From Agrobacterium larrymoorei (lineage in GTDB: Bacteria > Pseudomonadota > Alphaproteobacteria > Rhizobiales > Rhizobiaceae): DNA of 64,000 nucleotides. Under the pieces are notes generated by a model. It was not told the origin of the DNA. It made no database searches and worked only from the letters and a program-made list of their open reading frames with translations. Shown one piece after another: positions 1-7,960 of the stretch. The position numbers and the translations under genes are program-made. The stretch lies in the NCBI RefSeq assembly GCF_013322225.1, contig NZ_JAAMFB010000027.1, forward strand, positions 124,001-188,000. Reading direction: 5' to 3'. The number at the start of each line of letters is the position of its first letter. The stretch's first letter is position 1.

Positions 1-410
1 ATCTCGATGCTCTCGGCAATCCACGGCCTGTGATCGACTATCGGATCGATGACTATACGCTGAAGGGCATGGAAGCAGCATCCAAGGTGGCGCAGAAGAT
101 ATTCCGCAAGGCCGGTGTGGAAGACTGTACCGAAAAGACTGCGAGCAACTGGTTTCCGAGTGTCGTCCATAATGAACGAACCTTTCATTACCACGGAATG
201 GGCCACTTTGCTGGAACGCATGCCATGGGAAGTGATCCTTCAAATTCGATTGTGGATAGGGACCAGCGGTGTTGGGAGCATCCCAACCTTTTCATGCTGG
301 GCTCCGGCAGTTTCCCGACCATGGGCACCTCCAACCCGACACTGACATTGGCGGCACTTGCGCTGAGGACCGCCGATAATTTGCTGCAGGCCTTTCAACA
401 GGCGGCTTGA
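1..410 (+). CDS. GMC family oxidoreductase, C-terminal part (5' end outside window)
   Basis: The frame is open from the first bases, so the gene begins upstream; only about the last 135 residues are visible. This is the GMC C-terminal substrate-binding domain. It contains the active-site stretch HFAGTHAMG, the following SIVDRDQR segment and the terminal GTSNPTLTLAAL block that closes over FAD in this family. It closely parallels the C-terminus of the next gene (NHLAGTHIMG, GTANVTLTLAAM), so the two are paralogues in tandem, 91 bp apart. The catalytic His and the Asn of the second motif are both present, so it is probably an active flavoenzyme. The substrate cannot be read from the fragment; oxidation of a sugar or glycoside hydroxyl is the likely role from the neighbours. 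Confidence 0.85.
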   Translation, partial: LDALGNPRPVIDYRIDDYTLKGMEAASKVAQKIFRKAGVEDCTEKTASNWFPSVVHNERTFHYHGMGHFAGTHAMGSDPSNSIVDRDQRCWEHPNLFMLGSGSFPTMGTSNPTLTLAALALRTADNLLQAFQQAA

Positions 411-501
411 GCCGGCCAGAAACGCCGATCCAGGACAGATTCAGATCGAATTTTTTCGAGGCCGGGCTTTTCTAGCTCGCCTGGACATAAGGGAGAATTG
501 C

Positions 502-2370
502 ATGCTTTTTCCAAAATCCTCCGTGCTGGAGATGACGCCTGAAAGGGCCGCATCGGAAGATTATGACATCGTGATCGTCGGCACCGGCATATCCGGCGCG
601 ATCATCGCAAAACAGGCGGCAGAGGCGGGAAAGCGTGTTCTCGTTCTGGAAGCGGGAAAGGGCTCCAACCGAACACTCGAAGGTTACGACGACCTGCTGA
701 CGACATTTTATTCCGCCGCTACCCGGGATAACCAGTCGCCTTTTCCCGTTAACGCCAATGCCGACATGCCGCGCAGCCCGCGACTGCGGAAGCTCCAGCC
801 GGGGGAAACGGATGCCTCGACCTACATCGTTCAATCCGGCCCCTATGTCAGTGACACAACCTACACCCGGATATTCGGCGGCACCACGATGCACTGGGAG
901 GCGAAGGTTCCCCGTATGCTGCGGAGCGATTTCACGTCGCGCACGACCTATGGGCAGGGGCTGGACTGGCCACTGACACTTGAGGAGCTGGAGCCCGATT
1001 ACGTCCGTGCGGAAGAGGAAATCGGCGTCTCTGCCGATGTGGAGGCTCAGGAATATCTGGGGCAGACCTTCAGCAATGATTATGTCTTTCCCATGCGCGG
1101 CCTGCCGCTTTCCTATCTCGACCAGCAGGTCAACAATGGGATCGAAGGCACGATGGTCGAGCTTCAGGGCGAAACCTATCCCTTAAAGGTGCGCCCCTAC
1201 CCCCAGGGGCGCAACGGCATACCAAATCCTGACTACGCAGGCGGAAAAGGGTTTCGCCCCGTCGGTGCCGTCGATACGCATCAGGTGGAGGAGGGAGAGC
1301 GCTGTCAGGGTAACACCAACTGCGTTCCTCTCTGTCCGGTGCAGGCGCGCTACCACTCGGGAAAAACACTTGCCAAGGCCTTTGCGGTGGAGGCGCAGAG
1401 TGGAGAGCGCCGGGTCGAACTGCTGTCGCAGGCGGTCGCTTCCCGTGTGATCCTCGATAAAGACAGCGGCCGGATCAGCGCCATCGAGGTCAAGGTTTAC
1501 AAGGATGCGTCATCCGGCGTTCACGAGACGATAACCGTCAAGGGCAAGGTCTTCGTACTCGGCGCTGGCGCAATCGAGACCGCACGGCTGATGCTGGCGT
1601 CTGGCCTGCGCAGCACGAGCGGCCTTGTCGGACGCAACCTGATGGACCACGCCTATCTGCTCAACTGGGGTCTGATGCCACAGATTTGCGGCACCATGCG
1701 GGGTACCAGTTCGACGGGCGGCATCGTTGATCTGAGAGACGGCTCCTTCCGCCAGAAGCAGGCGGCTTTCGCCATCGATATTCACAATGACGGCTGGGGC
1801 TGGGCGACGGGTTCGCCGATGTCGGATCTCGTGGAACTCGTGGACGAGGGCAATCTCTTCGGGGCCGATTTGCGACGCGGCATGATCGATCGCGTCTCGC
1901 GCCAATTGCTTCTGGCCTTCATGATCGAGGTCATGCCGGTCGAAAGCAACCGTATCACGGTCGATCCGCAATATACCGATCCCCTCGGCAATATGAGACC
2001 CATCCTTTCCTTCACGGTGCCCGAATACACGATGCGCGGCGCAGCCTATGGACGTCAGTTCGCCAGAACGGTGTTTTCACGTCTGGGTGTGGAGGACCAC
2101 ACCAACTACGATCCGGGCGATTTCGGCTACACGACCTATGAGGGCGAGGGTTACGCGATCCGTGGTGGCAACCATCTCGCCGGTACGCACATCATGGGGA
2201 CCGACAAGTTCAATTCGGTTGTCGACAAGAACCAGCGCAGTTGGGACCACGAGAACCTTTATCTGGTGGGCGGCGGCAGCATGCCCACCATCGGCACCGC
2301 CAATGTGACCCTGACGCTTGCGGCCATGTGTTTCCGCAGCGGCCGCGACATCCTGAAACAACTGAACTGA
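502..2370 (+). CDS. GMC family FAD-dependent oxidoreductase
   Basis: A 622-residue flavoenzyme of the glucose-methanol-choline superfamily. The FAD Rossmann motif GTGISG lies at about residues 27-32, followed by the ribose-binding Glu near residue 50. A Cys-rich stretch (CQGNTNCVPLC, about 269-280) is typical of the gluconate/sorbitol/glucoside-3-dehydrogenase branch. The C-terminal active site has NHLAGTHIMG near 557-566 and GTANVTLTL near the end. There is no signal peptide. AAGGGAGAA lies upstream of the ATG. It heads a run of same-strand genes: a ferritin-like protein, a small subunit-like protein and two sugar isomerase-like proteins. Known relatives use a separate small subunit and pass electrons to a cytochrome or quinone. 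The substrate is unknown; a cyclic polyol, sugar or glycoside is the best guess. Confidence 0.9.
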   Translation: MLFPKSSVLEMTPERAASEDYDIVIVGTGISGAIIAKQAAEAGKRVLVLEAGKGSNRTLEGYDDLLTTFYSAATRDNQSPFPVNANADMPRSPRLRKLQPGETDASTYIVQSGPYVSDTTYTRIFGGTTMHWEAKVPRMLRSDFTSRTTYGQGLDWPLTLEELEPDYVRAEEEIGVSADVEAQEYLGQTFSNDYVFPMRGLPLSYLDQQVNNGIEGTMVELQGETYPLKVRPYPQGRNGIPNPDYAGGKGFRPVGAVDTHQVEEGERCQGNTNCVPLCPVQARYHSGKTLAKAFAVEAQSGERRVELLSQAVASRVILDKDSGRISAIEVKVYKDASSGVHETITVKGKVFVLGAGAIETARLMLASGLRSTSGLVGRNLMDHAYLLNWGLMPQICGTMRGTSSTGGIVDLRDGSFRQKQAAFAIDIHNDGWGWATGSPMSDLVELVDEGNLFGADLRRGMIDRVSRQLLLAFMIEVMPVESNRITVDPQYTDPLGNMRPILSFTVPEYTMRGAAYGRQFARTVFSRLGVEDHTNYDPGDFGYTTYEGEGYAIRGGNHLAGTHIMGTDKFNSVVDKNQRSWDHENLYLVGGGSMPTIGTANVTLTLAAMCFRSGRDILKQLN

Positions 2371-2456
2371 AACAACCCGGGGCTGTCGCGCGACGATAGC
2401 CTTGCCGCGCACTCGAATTTCCTGAGTGACGATTTCTTGAGTGACAAGGAGCCAAC

Positions 2457-3575
2457 ATGTCATCCCACGCAATTACGACGCTCGATGCGTTGAAGGAATT
2501 TCTCTACAAGGCCATGCAGCTCGAGCATGCGACGATTCCGCCTTATCTGACGGCGCTCTATTCCATCAAACCCGGTTTCAACCAGGCCGCGACGCAGGTC
2601 TTGCGGGTCATTGCCGTGGAAGAGATGCTGCATTTGACGCTTGCTGCAAATCTACTGAACGCCATCGGGGGAACACCCGATCTCACCAGAGCGGATTTCG
2701 TGCCGGATTATCCGGCCTATCTGCCAGATGGCGAGGAGGATTTCCAGGTGGGCATCGGCGCGTTCAGCCGCGAAACGCTTGAGACCTTCCTCAAGATCGA
2801 GCGACCGGCGATACGGTCCGAGAACGCCAAAATGAAAGACGGTCTGATCCTGCGAAACTATGCGGCGGATCAAACGGTGCTGGCCAGCCATCCCACCCAC
2901 CCGGACCTGCACTATTACAGCATCGGAGAATTCTACGAGGCCATCGCGCAGGGCATACGGGACCTCGAAGAGGAGGCACGGAAAAACGGCGGCACCATTT
3001 TCGTTGGAGACCCCGCCCGTCAGATCACCTCGGAATACTACTACTCCGGTGGCGGCGAGCTTCATGCGGTGCACGATCTGGATAGCGCCATCGATGCGAT
3101 CAACCTTGTCATCGAGCAGGGCGAAGGCGAGGGCGGGGGCATCTATGATGGTGGAAGCGACGAGCTCGCCCATTATTACCGCTTCGAGGAGCTGGCGAAA
3201 GGCCGATATTACCAGAGGGGCGACGAGCCGGGAAAACCGACCGGGCCGCAATTGACGGTGGAATGGGATGCCGCATACCCCATCAAACCCGATGTCAAAC
3301 TTGCCGACATTCCCGAGCATTCGGAGCTTCATGCAGCCGCTGCCGCGTTCAACACGCGGTATGGTGAGTTTTTGGCGCTGTTGACGCAGGCCTATAACGG
3401 CAAGCCCGAGCTTCTGCTTAAAGCCGTTCCGATCATGTTCGAGTTTCGCAACTTAATGTTCGATCTCATCAGAAACCCGCTGCCTGGCCATCCCGGTCTG
3501 CACGGTGGACCGACCTTCGAAGTTGCCACGTCTGATCATGAGACGGCGCGACAGGTGGCGGAGGTGGTCGCATGA
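2457..3575 (+). CDS. Ferritin-like domain protein (VioB / iminophenyl-pyruvate dimer synthase-like)
   Basis: A 372-residue protein whose first 200 or so residues look like the ferritin-like domain found in VioB-type iminophenyl-pyruvate dimer synthases. There is an early LEHATIPPYL stretch (Glu23) and an EEMLHL motif at about 55-60, which resembles the E-x-x-H carboxylate/histidine ligands of a di-iron or haem helix bundle. The VioB name reflects domain homology only: nothing nearby suggests violacein-type indole chemistry. It follows the GMC oxidoreductase by 86 bp and its stop overlaps the next start by 4 bp (ATGA), so it is translationally coupled to the small-subunit-like gene. A role as an oxidase partner or peroxide handler for the flavoenzymes is inference. 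Confidence 0.75.
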   Translation: MSSHAITTLDALKEFLYKAMQLEHATIPPYLTALYSIKPGFNQAATQVLRVIAVEEMLHLTLAANLLNAIGGTPDLTRADFVPDYPAYLPDGEEDFQVGIGAFSRETLETFLKIERPAIRSENAKMKDGLILRNYAADQTVLASHPTHPDLHYYSIGEFYEAIAQGIRDLEEEARKNGGTIFVGDPARQITSEYYYSGGGELHAVHDLDSAIDAINLVIEQGEGEGGGIYDGGSDELAHYYRFEELAKGRYYQRGDEPGKPTGPQLTVEWDAAYPIKPDVKLADIPEHSELHAAAAAFNTRYGEFLALLTQAYNGKPELLLKAVPIMFEFRNLMFDLIRNPLPGHPGLHGGPTFEVATSDHETARQVAEVVA

Positions 3576-4054
3576 GCAACCGTTCCGATGCGTTTTTAAG
3601 CCTGTCCAGCGCCCTTACGGCATTCTCGGAATTTCACCTGCTGGGGACCGGGCTGGTAAATCGCTATCTTCAGACGCTCGATGATGTCGTCGGCGTCGAT
3701 ATTTCCGACCGATTGCTGGACGCATACACAGCCATACCGGAAGGCGACGAGACGCGACGTCTTCACGCCCTGCGCGTGACGATTATGGGTGACGAGTTGC
3801 TCGGCGATGTCGCGCGGGCGCTCACCAAGCTCTGGTATTCCGGCACCTGGTTCGAATTGCCGAGCAGTTGGACCGAGCGTTTCGGCCCCATGCCGAACGA
3901 CACCACCTTCGTGGTCTCTCCCGATGCCTATGTCGAAGGCCTTCTGTGGAAGGCAATCGGTGCGCACCCCGCAGGCGCAAAGGCTCCCGGTTACGGTTCG
4001 TGGGCCTATCCCCCGCAAATCCCGGCGTTTCCGGGCTTTACGCAGACCAACTGA
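3572..4054 (+). CDS. Small subunit-like protein of an FAD-dependent sugar/polyol dehydrogenase
   Basis: A 160-residue protein that begins inside the stop of the preceding gene (ATGA overlap). The pattern resembles the D-sorbitol dehydrogenase small-subunit family (FAD-SLDH, PF12318). There is an N-terminal FLSLSSALTAFSEF stretch followed by a helix, a central KLWYSGTW motif matching the family's W-Y-x-G, then a later YVEGLLWKAIG helix and a C-terminal GSWAYPPQIP ending. Family members form a complex with GMC-type large subunits, which fits a partnership with the flavoenzyme at 502-2370. No Tat or Sec signal is evident, whereas many family members carry one, so this complex may be cytoplasmic. 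The family assignment is from remembered motifs. Confidence 0.6.
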   Translation: MSNRSDAFLSLSSALTAFSEFHLLGTGLVNRYLQTLDDVVGVDISDRLLDAYTAIPEGDETRRLHALRVTIMGDELLGDVARALTKLWYSGTWFELPSSWTERFGPMPNDTTFVVSPDAYVEGLLWKAIGAHPAGAKAPGYGSWAYPPQIPAFPGFTQTN

Positions 4055-4089
4055 CCCTTTTCACAAAGCACAGGCATTGGAAATCAGCC

Positions 4090-5028
4090 ATGGTAAACCC
4101 TTTGAAAAATCTGTCTCCCGATAAGGTCTGGTTGGGTGTGATCCCCACATTGTGGTGGAACGACGACTTTATCAATATCGATATCGGCATCCCCTACGAG
4201 CAGGCCTTGAGCGAGATGGCGCTGGCCGGATATGTCGGCTGCGGCGTGGGGCACAAATATCCGACCGATTCCAAGGTGCTGCGTCCGGCGCTCGAACTCA
4301 GAGGCCTCAGGATTTCCGAACCTTGGGTCAGCACCTATTTCACCATCAAGGCCATGAAAGACCACACCCTGGCCAACGTGGATACGCAGCTCGATTTTCT
4401 CCAGGAAATGGAGAAGGATAGTTCGGACCCGCGCAGGGCCGATCTCGTTGTTTCCGAATTTGGTGGCGCGGTGAACCCGCTACCTGTCGCTCTGTTTCCC
4501 AATTGCCCGGAATTTACCGACGACCAGTGGACACGCCTGATCGAGGGTTTGCACGAAGCGGGCCGGAAAGCAAAAGCCCGTAACCGGCGCCTGTGCTACC
4601 ATCCGCATTTGGGAACCGGGGTGATGAAAACGGAAGCGATCCATCGGCTGATGGACAACACCGACCCCGATCTCGTTCACATGCTCCTAGATACGGCGCA
4701 TCAGGCTGCCGCCGGTGTAGATGTTCTGGCGCTTGCCAGAAAATATGCACATCGCATCAAGCATGTTCATCTGAAAGATATCCGCTCCAAGGTCGTGGAC
4801 GACATTCACGCCAAGGGTCTTTCCTTTCAGCAGGGTATCGAAGCAGGCATCTTCACGGTGCCGGGCAATGGCGACATAAAGGTTTTTCCGCAGGTTTTGG
4901 AAGCGCTGGCCGAAGTCGGCTTCGCGGGCTGGATATGCGTGGAGGCGGAACAGGACCCGGCAAAAGCAAATCCGCTTGAATACGCCAAGATGGGCCGGGA
5001 ATATCTGCGCCAGTTGCTGGGATGGTGA
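4090..5028 (+). CDS. Sugar phosphate isomerase/epimerase family (IolE-like) TIM barrel
   Basis: A 312-residue TIM-barrel protein of the xylose-isomerase-like superfamily. Its opening (WLGVIPTLWWNDD) resembles inosose dehydratase IolE. Probable divalent-metal ligands of the barrel are visible: Glu in VVSEFGG, Asp in LLDTAHQA, His in KHVHLKD and Glu in CVEAEQD. The reading frame is open further upstream, but ATG 4090, preceded by GGAAA at a suitable distance and lying after the previous stop, is the likely start. It sits in the GMC oxidoreductase cluster and is followed with a small overlap or gap by a second isomerase-like gene. A plausible role is dehydration, epimerisation or beta-elimination of the keto-sugar made by the oxidoreductase; this is inference. 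Confidence 0.8.
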   Translation: MVNPLKNLSPDKVWLGVIPTLWWNDDFINIDIGIPYEQALSEMALAGYVGCGVGHKYPTDSKVLRPALELRGLRISEPWVSTYFTIKAMKDHTLANVDTQLDFLQEMEKDSSDPRRADLVVSEFGGAVNPLPVALFPNCPEFTDDQWTRLIEGLHEAGRKAKARNRRLCYHPHLGTGVMKTEAIHRLMDNTDPDLVHMLLDTAHQAAAGVDVLALARKYAHRIKHVHLKDIRSKVVDDIHAKGLSFQQGIEAGIFTVPGNGDIKVFPQVLEALAEVGFAGWICVEAEQDPAKANPLEYAKMGREYLRQLLGW

Positions 5029-5030
5029 CA

Positions 5031-6020
5031 ATGGCGAACGATATATTTTTCAGCCTGTTCATGTTCACCGCCAATGTGCAGCCAGGGGATGTGGCCTATG
5101 GCGAGCGACTTTTCCAACACATGCGAAAGATCGCCGAGCTGGGCTACAACGGCTTCGATATTCCGGTTGCCGCACAGGAAACGGCTGACCATGCCGCGGA
5201 AATCGAGCTTTACAGGGGCTTCAGGAGCAGGCTTGAACAGGCCGGGCTTGCACATCTCGGCTTTACCACCAATGTCGGCGCGACGCGAAGCTTCGATCCC
5301 ACATCACCCTATAAGGAGCAGCGGGAGAGCGCGCTGGCCTATCTGAAGTCCCGCGTGGAGATTACGGCGATATTAGGCGGGAAAACCGTCATGGCTGGTC
5401 CGATCGTGTTCCCCTATGGCGTGTTTCCTGTGCTTGACGATGGAACGCCGCTTTGGTCCGACGCTTTGCAGGATTGGCTCAAGGCCAGATATGAGGCCGC
5501 AGAACCCGTCATTTCCGAACTGGCCACATATGCGGACAAGAAAGATGTCAAGCTCGCCATCGAACCCGTCGACCATTGGGAAACACCTGCTCCCAACATG
5601 GTCTCCGACGTTCTGGATTTCCTCGTCGGGATCAAGAACCCTACCGCCGGACTGACCGTCGATAGCGCGCATGTCGTGCTGGGAAGCAACGGGCCGCTGG
5701 TTTTCAAACGGAATATCACCGATCTGCTTGTCGAGAAGCGGTTGCATTACGTCCATGTATCCGCGCCGGACCGCGGGGAATTGAAGGATAGCTGGATACC
5801 ATGGGAGACGTTTCTGCCGCCGATCCAGAAGCAATATACCGGCCCCTATCTCATCGAAGTCTTCAACGCAGTGCCGCCCTTTCTCCAGGGGCTTCGCATC
5901 ACCCGCAGAAAATTCTGGATACCGGGAGAAGACACGCCGGTTCCAGGCGCTCCCAGCGCATATGACGTGGCCATAGACGGTTTGAGCGCGCTCCGACAGG
6001 CCTTGGGTGACGTCACATGA
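5031..6020 (+). CDS. Sugar phosphate isomerase/epimerase family TIM barrel
   Basis: A second xylose-isomerase-like TIM-barrel protein, 329 residues. Metal-ligand candidates are Glu in AIEPVDHWE, Asp in LTVDSAHV, His in HYVHVSAP and Glu in LIEVFNA. An ATG at 5022 is in frame and overlaps the previous stop, but ATG 5031 has GGGATGG at better spacing and gives the usual start (MANDIFFSL), so it is preferred. It is only distantly similar to its neighbour, so the pair is not a recent duplication. Paired barrel proteins next to GMC oxidoreductases occur in 3-keto-glycoside pathways, where one acts as an isomerase and another as the lyase or hydratase. The exact reaction cannot be read from the sequence. 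Confidence 0.8.
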   Translation: MANDIFFSLFMFTANVQPGDVAYGERLFQHMRKIAELGYNGFDIPVAAQETADHAAEIELYRGFRSRLEQAGLAHLGFTTNVGATRSFDPTSPYKEQRESALAYLKSRVEITAILGGKTVMAGPIVFPYGVFPVLDDGTPLWSDALQDWLKARYEAAEPVISELATYADKKDVKLAIEPVDHWETPAPNMVSDVLDFLVGIKNPTAGLTVDSAHVVLGSNGPLVFKRNITDLLVEKRLHYVHVSAPDRGELKDSWIPWETFLPPIQKQYTGPYLIEVFNAVPPFLQGLRITRRKFWIPGEDTPVPGAPSAYDVAIDGLSALRQALGDVT

Positions 6021-6089
6021 CGATCTTTCAAAACTGAACATTGGCTATTTCCCGCCGCCTGCACGGCTGAACCTTAAAGGATGACCATT

Positions 6090-6995
6090 ATGGATGTGAC
6101 AGTAACGCCGACACCGTTGCGTGCAGTTGCCCCTCAATCGATCACGGGAGACCGGCTTGGGGCGCTGGAGGATTTGCCTGGCTTTTGGGAAGGAACAGGC
6201 TTCAGCCTGATCGCGCGACCGGACCGAAAGAGCCTGACCGGTTTCTTTCTCCAGCTCGACCTGTTGCGGGAGACCATCGAATTTACCAGCATTGGTTCGC
6301 CCGTGTTCAACAGGGGCAGCGTTCAGGACGACATTTCGATTTACGGCGTGACCTATCTTCACCGTGTGACCGACGCGGTTTCGGGTGGGGCGCTGCATAT
6401 CGAGCCGGGCATGTGGCTTAACATTCCCGCCACGACGGACCCCAAGGCGGACGCCAGCATAGCGCGGCTTGCGACCATTCCCCACGGCGATGCGTTTTCC
6501 ACCATCGGTTTCGTCCAGTATGCGGTTTACGACCGGATTCCGGAGATTCCGCCGGCTAATACCGTTCCCTTCAAGATAGGCGAGCAGCCACCCCCGTCGG
6601 GAACTGCCAACCCTTACGAACAATATCGGCTGGATATTCCTTCCCAGTTCAGAAGCTGCCCGCTGGTAAGCGACATAAGTCAGGCCATCGTAACGGACCC
6701 CAACCAGATGTTGCGGGATACCCTCAACCGTCAGGTTTTGACGGAACAAAAGACGCTGAAATCCATCACGCGTCTGATTACGTCTACCCAAAATCTCGGT
6801 GGCATCGAAAACATTCCCTTTATCAAGGCCAATGCAAACGCAGCGACGTTAGACTCGGTGTTTGCCATAGAGACGGTTATCGACGCCAGTGGTCGGGAGT
6901 TCCTGCAACTGCAATACTCACAAACCAGCCTTCTGAACTTCGGCGGCATGAGCTTTCCCCATGTCACGGTAGGGACGCTGGTCAAATCGTTTTGA
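6090..6995 (+). CDS. Putative haem-binding (FABP-like fold) protein
   Basis: A 301-residue protein of a family usually annotated as haem-binding, recognised by LPGFWEGTGFSLI near the start, the NRGSVQDDISIYGVTYLHRV block, LHIEPGMWLNIPAT and IPHGDAF. These blocks alternate as beta strands, like a lipocalin or fatty-acid-binding barrel. ATG 6081 lies directly against AAAGG (6076-6080), too close for a ribosome binding site; ATG 6090 is nine bases away and is chosen. No signal peptide is visible. It is the last gene of the GMC cluster, 69 bp after the second isomerase. If it does bind haem, an electron-transfer or peroxidase-like role with the flavoenzymes is possible, but no function is established here. 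Confidence 0.6.
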   Translation: MDVTVTPTPLRAVAPQSITGDRLGALEDLPGFWEGTGFSLIARPDRKSLTGFFLQLDLLRETIEFTSIGSPVFNRGSVQDDISIYGVTYLHRVTDAVSGGALHIEPGMWLNIPATTDPKADASIARLATIPHGDAFSTIGFVQYAVYDRIPEIPPANTVPFKIGEQPPPSGTANPYEQYRLDIPSQFRSCPLVSDISQAIVTDPNQMLRDTLNRQVLTEQKTLKSITRLITSTQNLGGIENIPFIKANANAATLDSVFAIETVIDASGREFLQLQYSQTSLLNFGGMSFPHVTVGTLVKSF

Positions 6996-7065
6996 GCGGG
7001 CTTCAGGCTGTCCGTCGAATATCAGCTTATGATTAGTTGCTGAATTGCAACGTCATGCCTGTTTG

Positions 7066-7078
7066 CTTGTCGAACAAG
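7066..7078. promoter_or_regulatory. Palindrome upstream of the outer-membrane protein gene
   Basis: CTTGT-CGA-ACAAG forms a perfect 5+5 inverted repeat about 90 bp before the outer-membrane protein start. A second one, GTTGC-N6-GCAAC, lies at 7036-7051. Either could be an operator or an RNA hairpin of the previous transcript. No regulator is assigned. Confidence 0.25.
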
Positions 7079-7167
7079 TCTGGTGAAGCATGCCGATGAT
7101 GGACACGACGCGCGAATAAGGTCACGGTGATGCGTCGGCGGGGGCTGACCTTTGAAAGGCTTTTTCT

Positions 7168-7887
7168 ATGAACCGCACCATCAAGCTGGCAAGCGCTCTT
7201 GCCTTGTTCGCTTCCTCTGCCATGGCGGCTGATCTTACGGTTCAGAACGAACCTGTAGCTGTTGCCGATCCGGGTGGTTTTTATCTCGGTACCCTGAGCA
7301 GCCTTAATTTTCTGGACGACACGGGCTTTTCAGACGGCACGTCCGATTTTTCCAGCGATTACGATGTTGGTTTCTACAGCGCGCTTCGTGCAGGTTACAG
7401 CTTCGGCTCCTACGGCTTTGTTTCCCCGCGTCTTGAACTCGAAGTCGGCTACGGAAGTGCCGATGTCGATGAGCACACGGTCAACGGCGTTAACGCAGGT
7501 GGCGGTTCGTTCGGCTCGGCACGCAGCATTCAGGGCTACGTCAACGCCTATCTCGATGTTCCGACAGGTACGGCCTTCACGCCTTACTTCGGCGGTGGCG
7601 TGGGCGCCATGAATCTCGAGTTGCGCCGTCAGGGCAGTTCCGCAACGGGCGTCGTTATGGATGATGACGACACCAAGTTCGCCTACCACCTCGACGCCGG
7701 TCTCGGCATCGAACTGAATACGATTTCGCTCTTCCGCGACAGCAGCCTGTTCAACAATACGACGTTCGATATCGGCTATCGTTATACCGCTGCCGACGAC
7801 TTCCATTTTACAGCAAATGATGGAACGACATCCAGCACCGACTTCAGCAACCATGCCATCACGGCCGGTTTCCGTCGTCAGTTCTAA
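7168..7887 (+). CDS. Outer membrane beta-barrel (porin-family, Omp25/Omp31-like) protein
   Basis: A 239-residue precursor. The N-terminus is a signal peptide (MNRTIKLASALALFASSAMA, cleavage before ADLTV). The mature part is made of alternating amphipathic strands (GFYLGTLSSL, YGFVSPRLELEVGYG, TPYFGGGVGAMNLELR, FDIGYRYTAADDFHF) and ends in Phe (AGFRRQF), the usual C-terminal residue for BAM-dependent insertion. An eight-stranded barrel of the kind common in Rhizobiales is expected. AAAGG stands nine bases before the ATG. It is a single-gene unit: 172 bp of non-coding sequence upstream and a strong intrinsic terminator immediately downstream. Its ligand or function is unknown. Confidence 0.88.
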   Translation: MNRTIKLASALALFASSAMAADLTVQNEPVAVADPGGFYLGTLSSLNFLDDTGFSDGTSDFSSDYDVGFYSALRAGYSFGSYGFVSPRLELEVGYGSADVDEHTVNGVNAGGGSFGSARSIQGYVNAYLDVPTGTAFTPYFGGGVGAMNLELRRQGSSATGVVMDDDDTKFAYHLDAGLGIELNTISLFRDSSLFNNTTFDIGYRYTAADDFHFTANDGTTSSTDFSNHAITAGFRRQF

Positions 7888-7910
7888 AAATAAGATTTCA
7901 GAACTCGATC

Positions 7911-7937
7911 GGGCCGCCTTGAGCGGCCCTTTTCTTT
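7911..7937 (+). terminator. Intrinsic terminator after the outer-membrane protein gene
   Basis: GGGCCGC and GCGGCCC pair around a short loop and are followed by TTTTCTTT. It lies 24 bp after the stop of the outer-membrane protein gene and separates it from the convergent nagA. Confidence 0.85.
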
Positions 7938-7960
7938 GGTTGCAAGCCAATCTTTCGACG

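Noticed and set aside
2457..3575. A violacein or indole pigment pathway suggested by the VioB-like domain
   Set aside because: No VioA, VioC, VioD or VioE-like genes are nearby; the domain is widespread as a ferritin-like module.
7330..7950. Long minus-strand frame opposite the outer-membrane protein gene
   Set aside because: A shadow of codon bias; the plus-strand protein has a clear signal peptide and beta-barrel ending.
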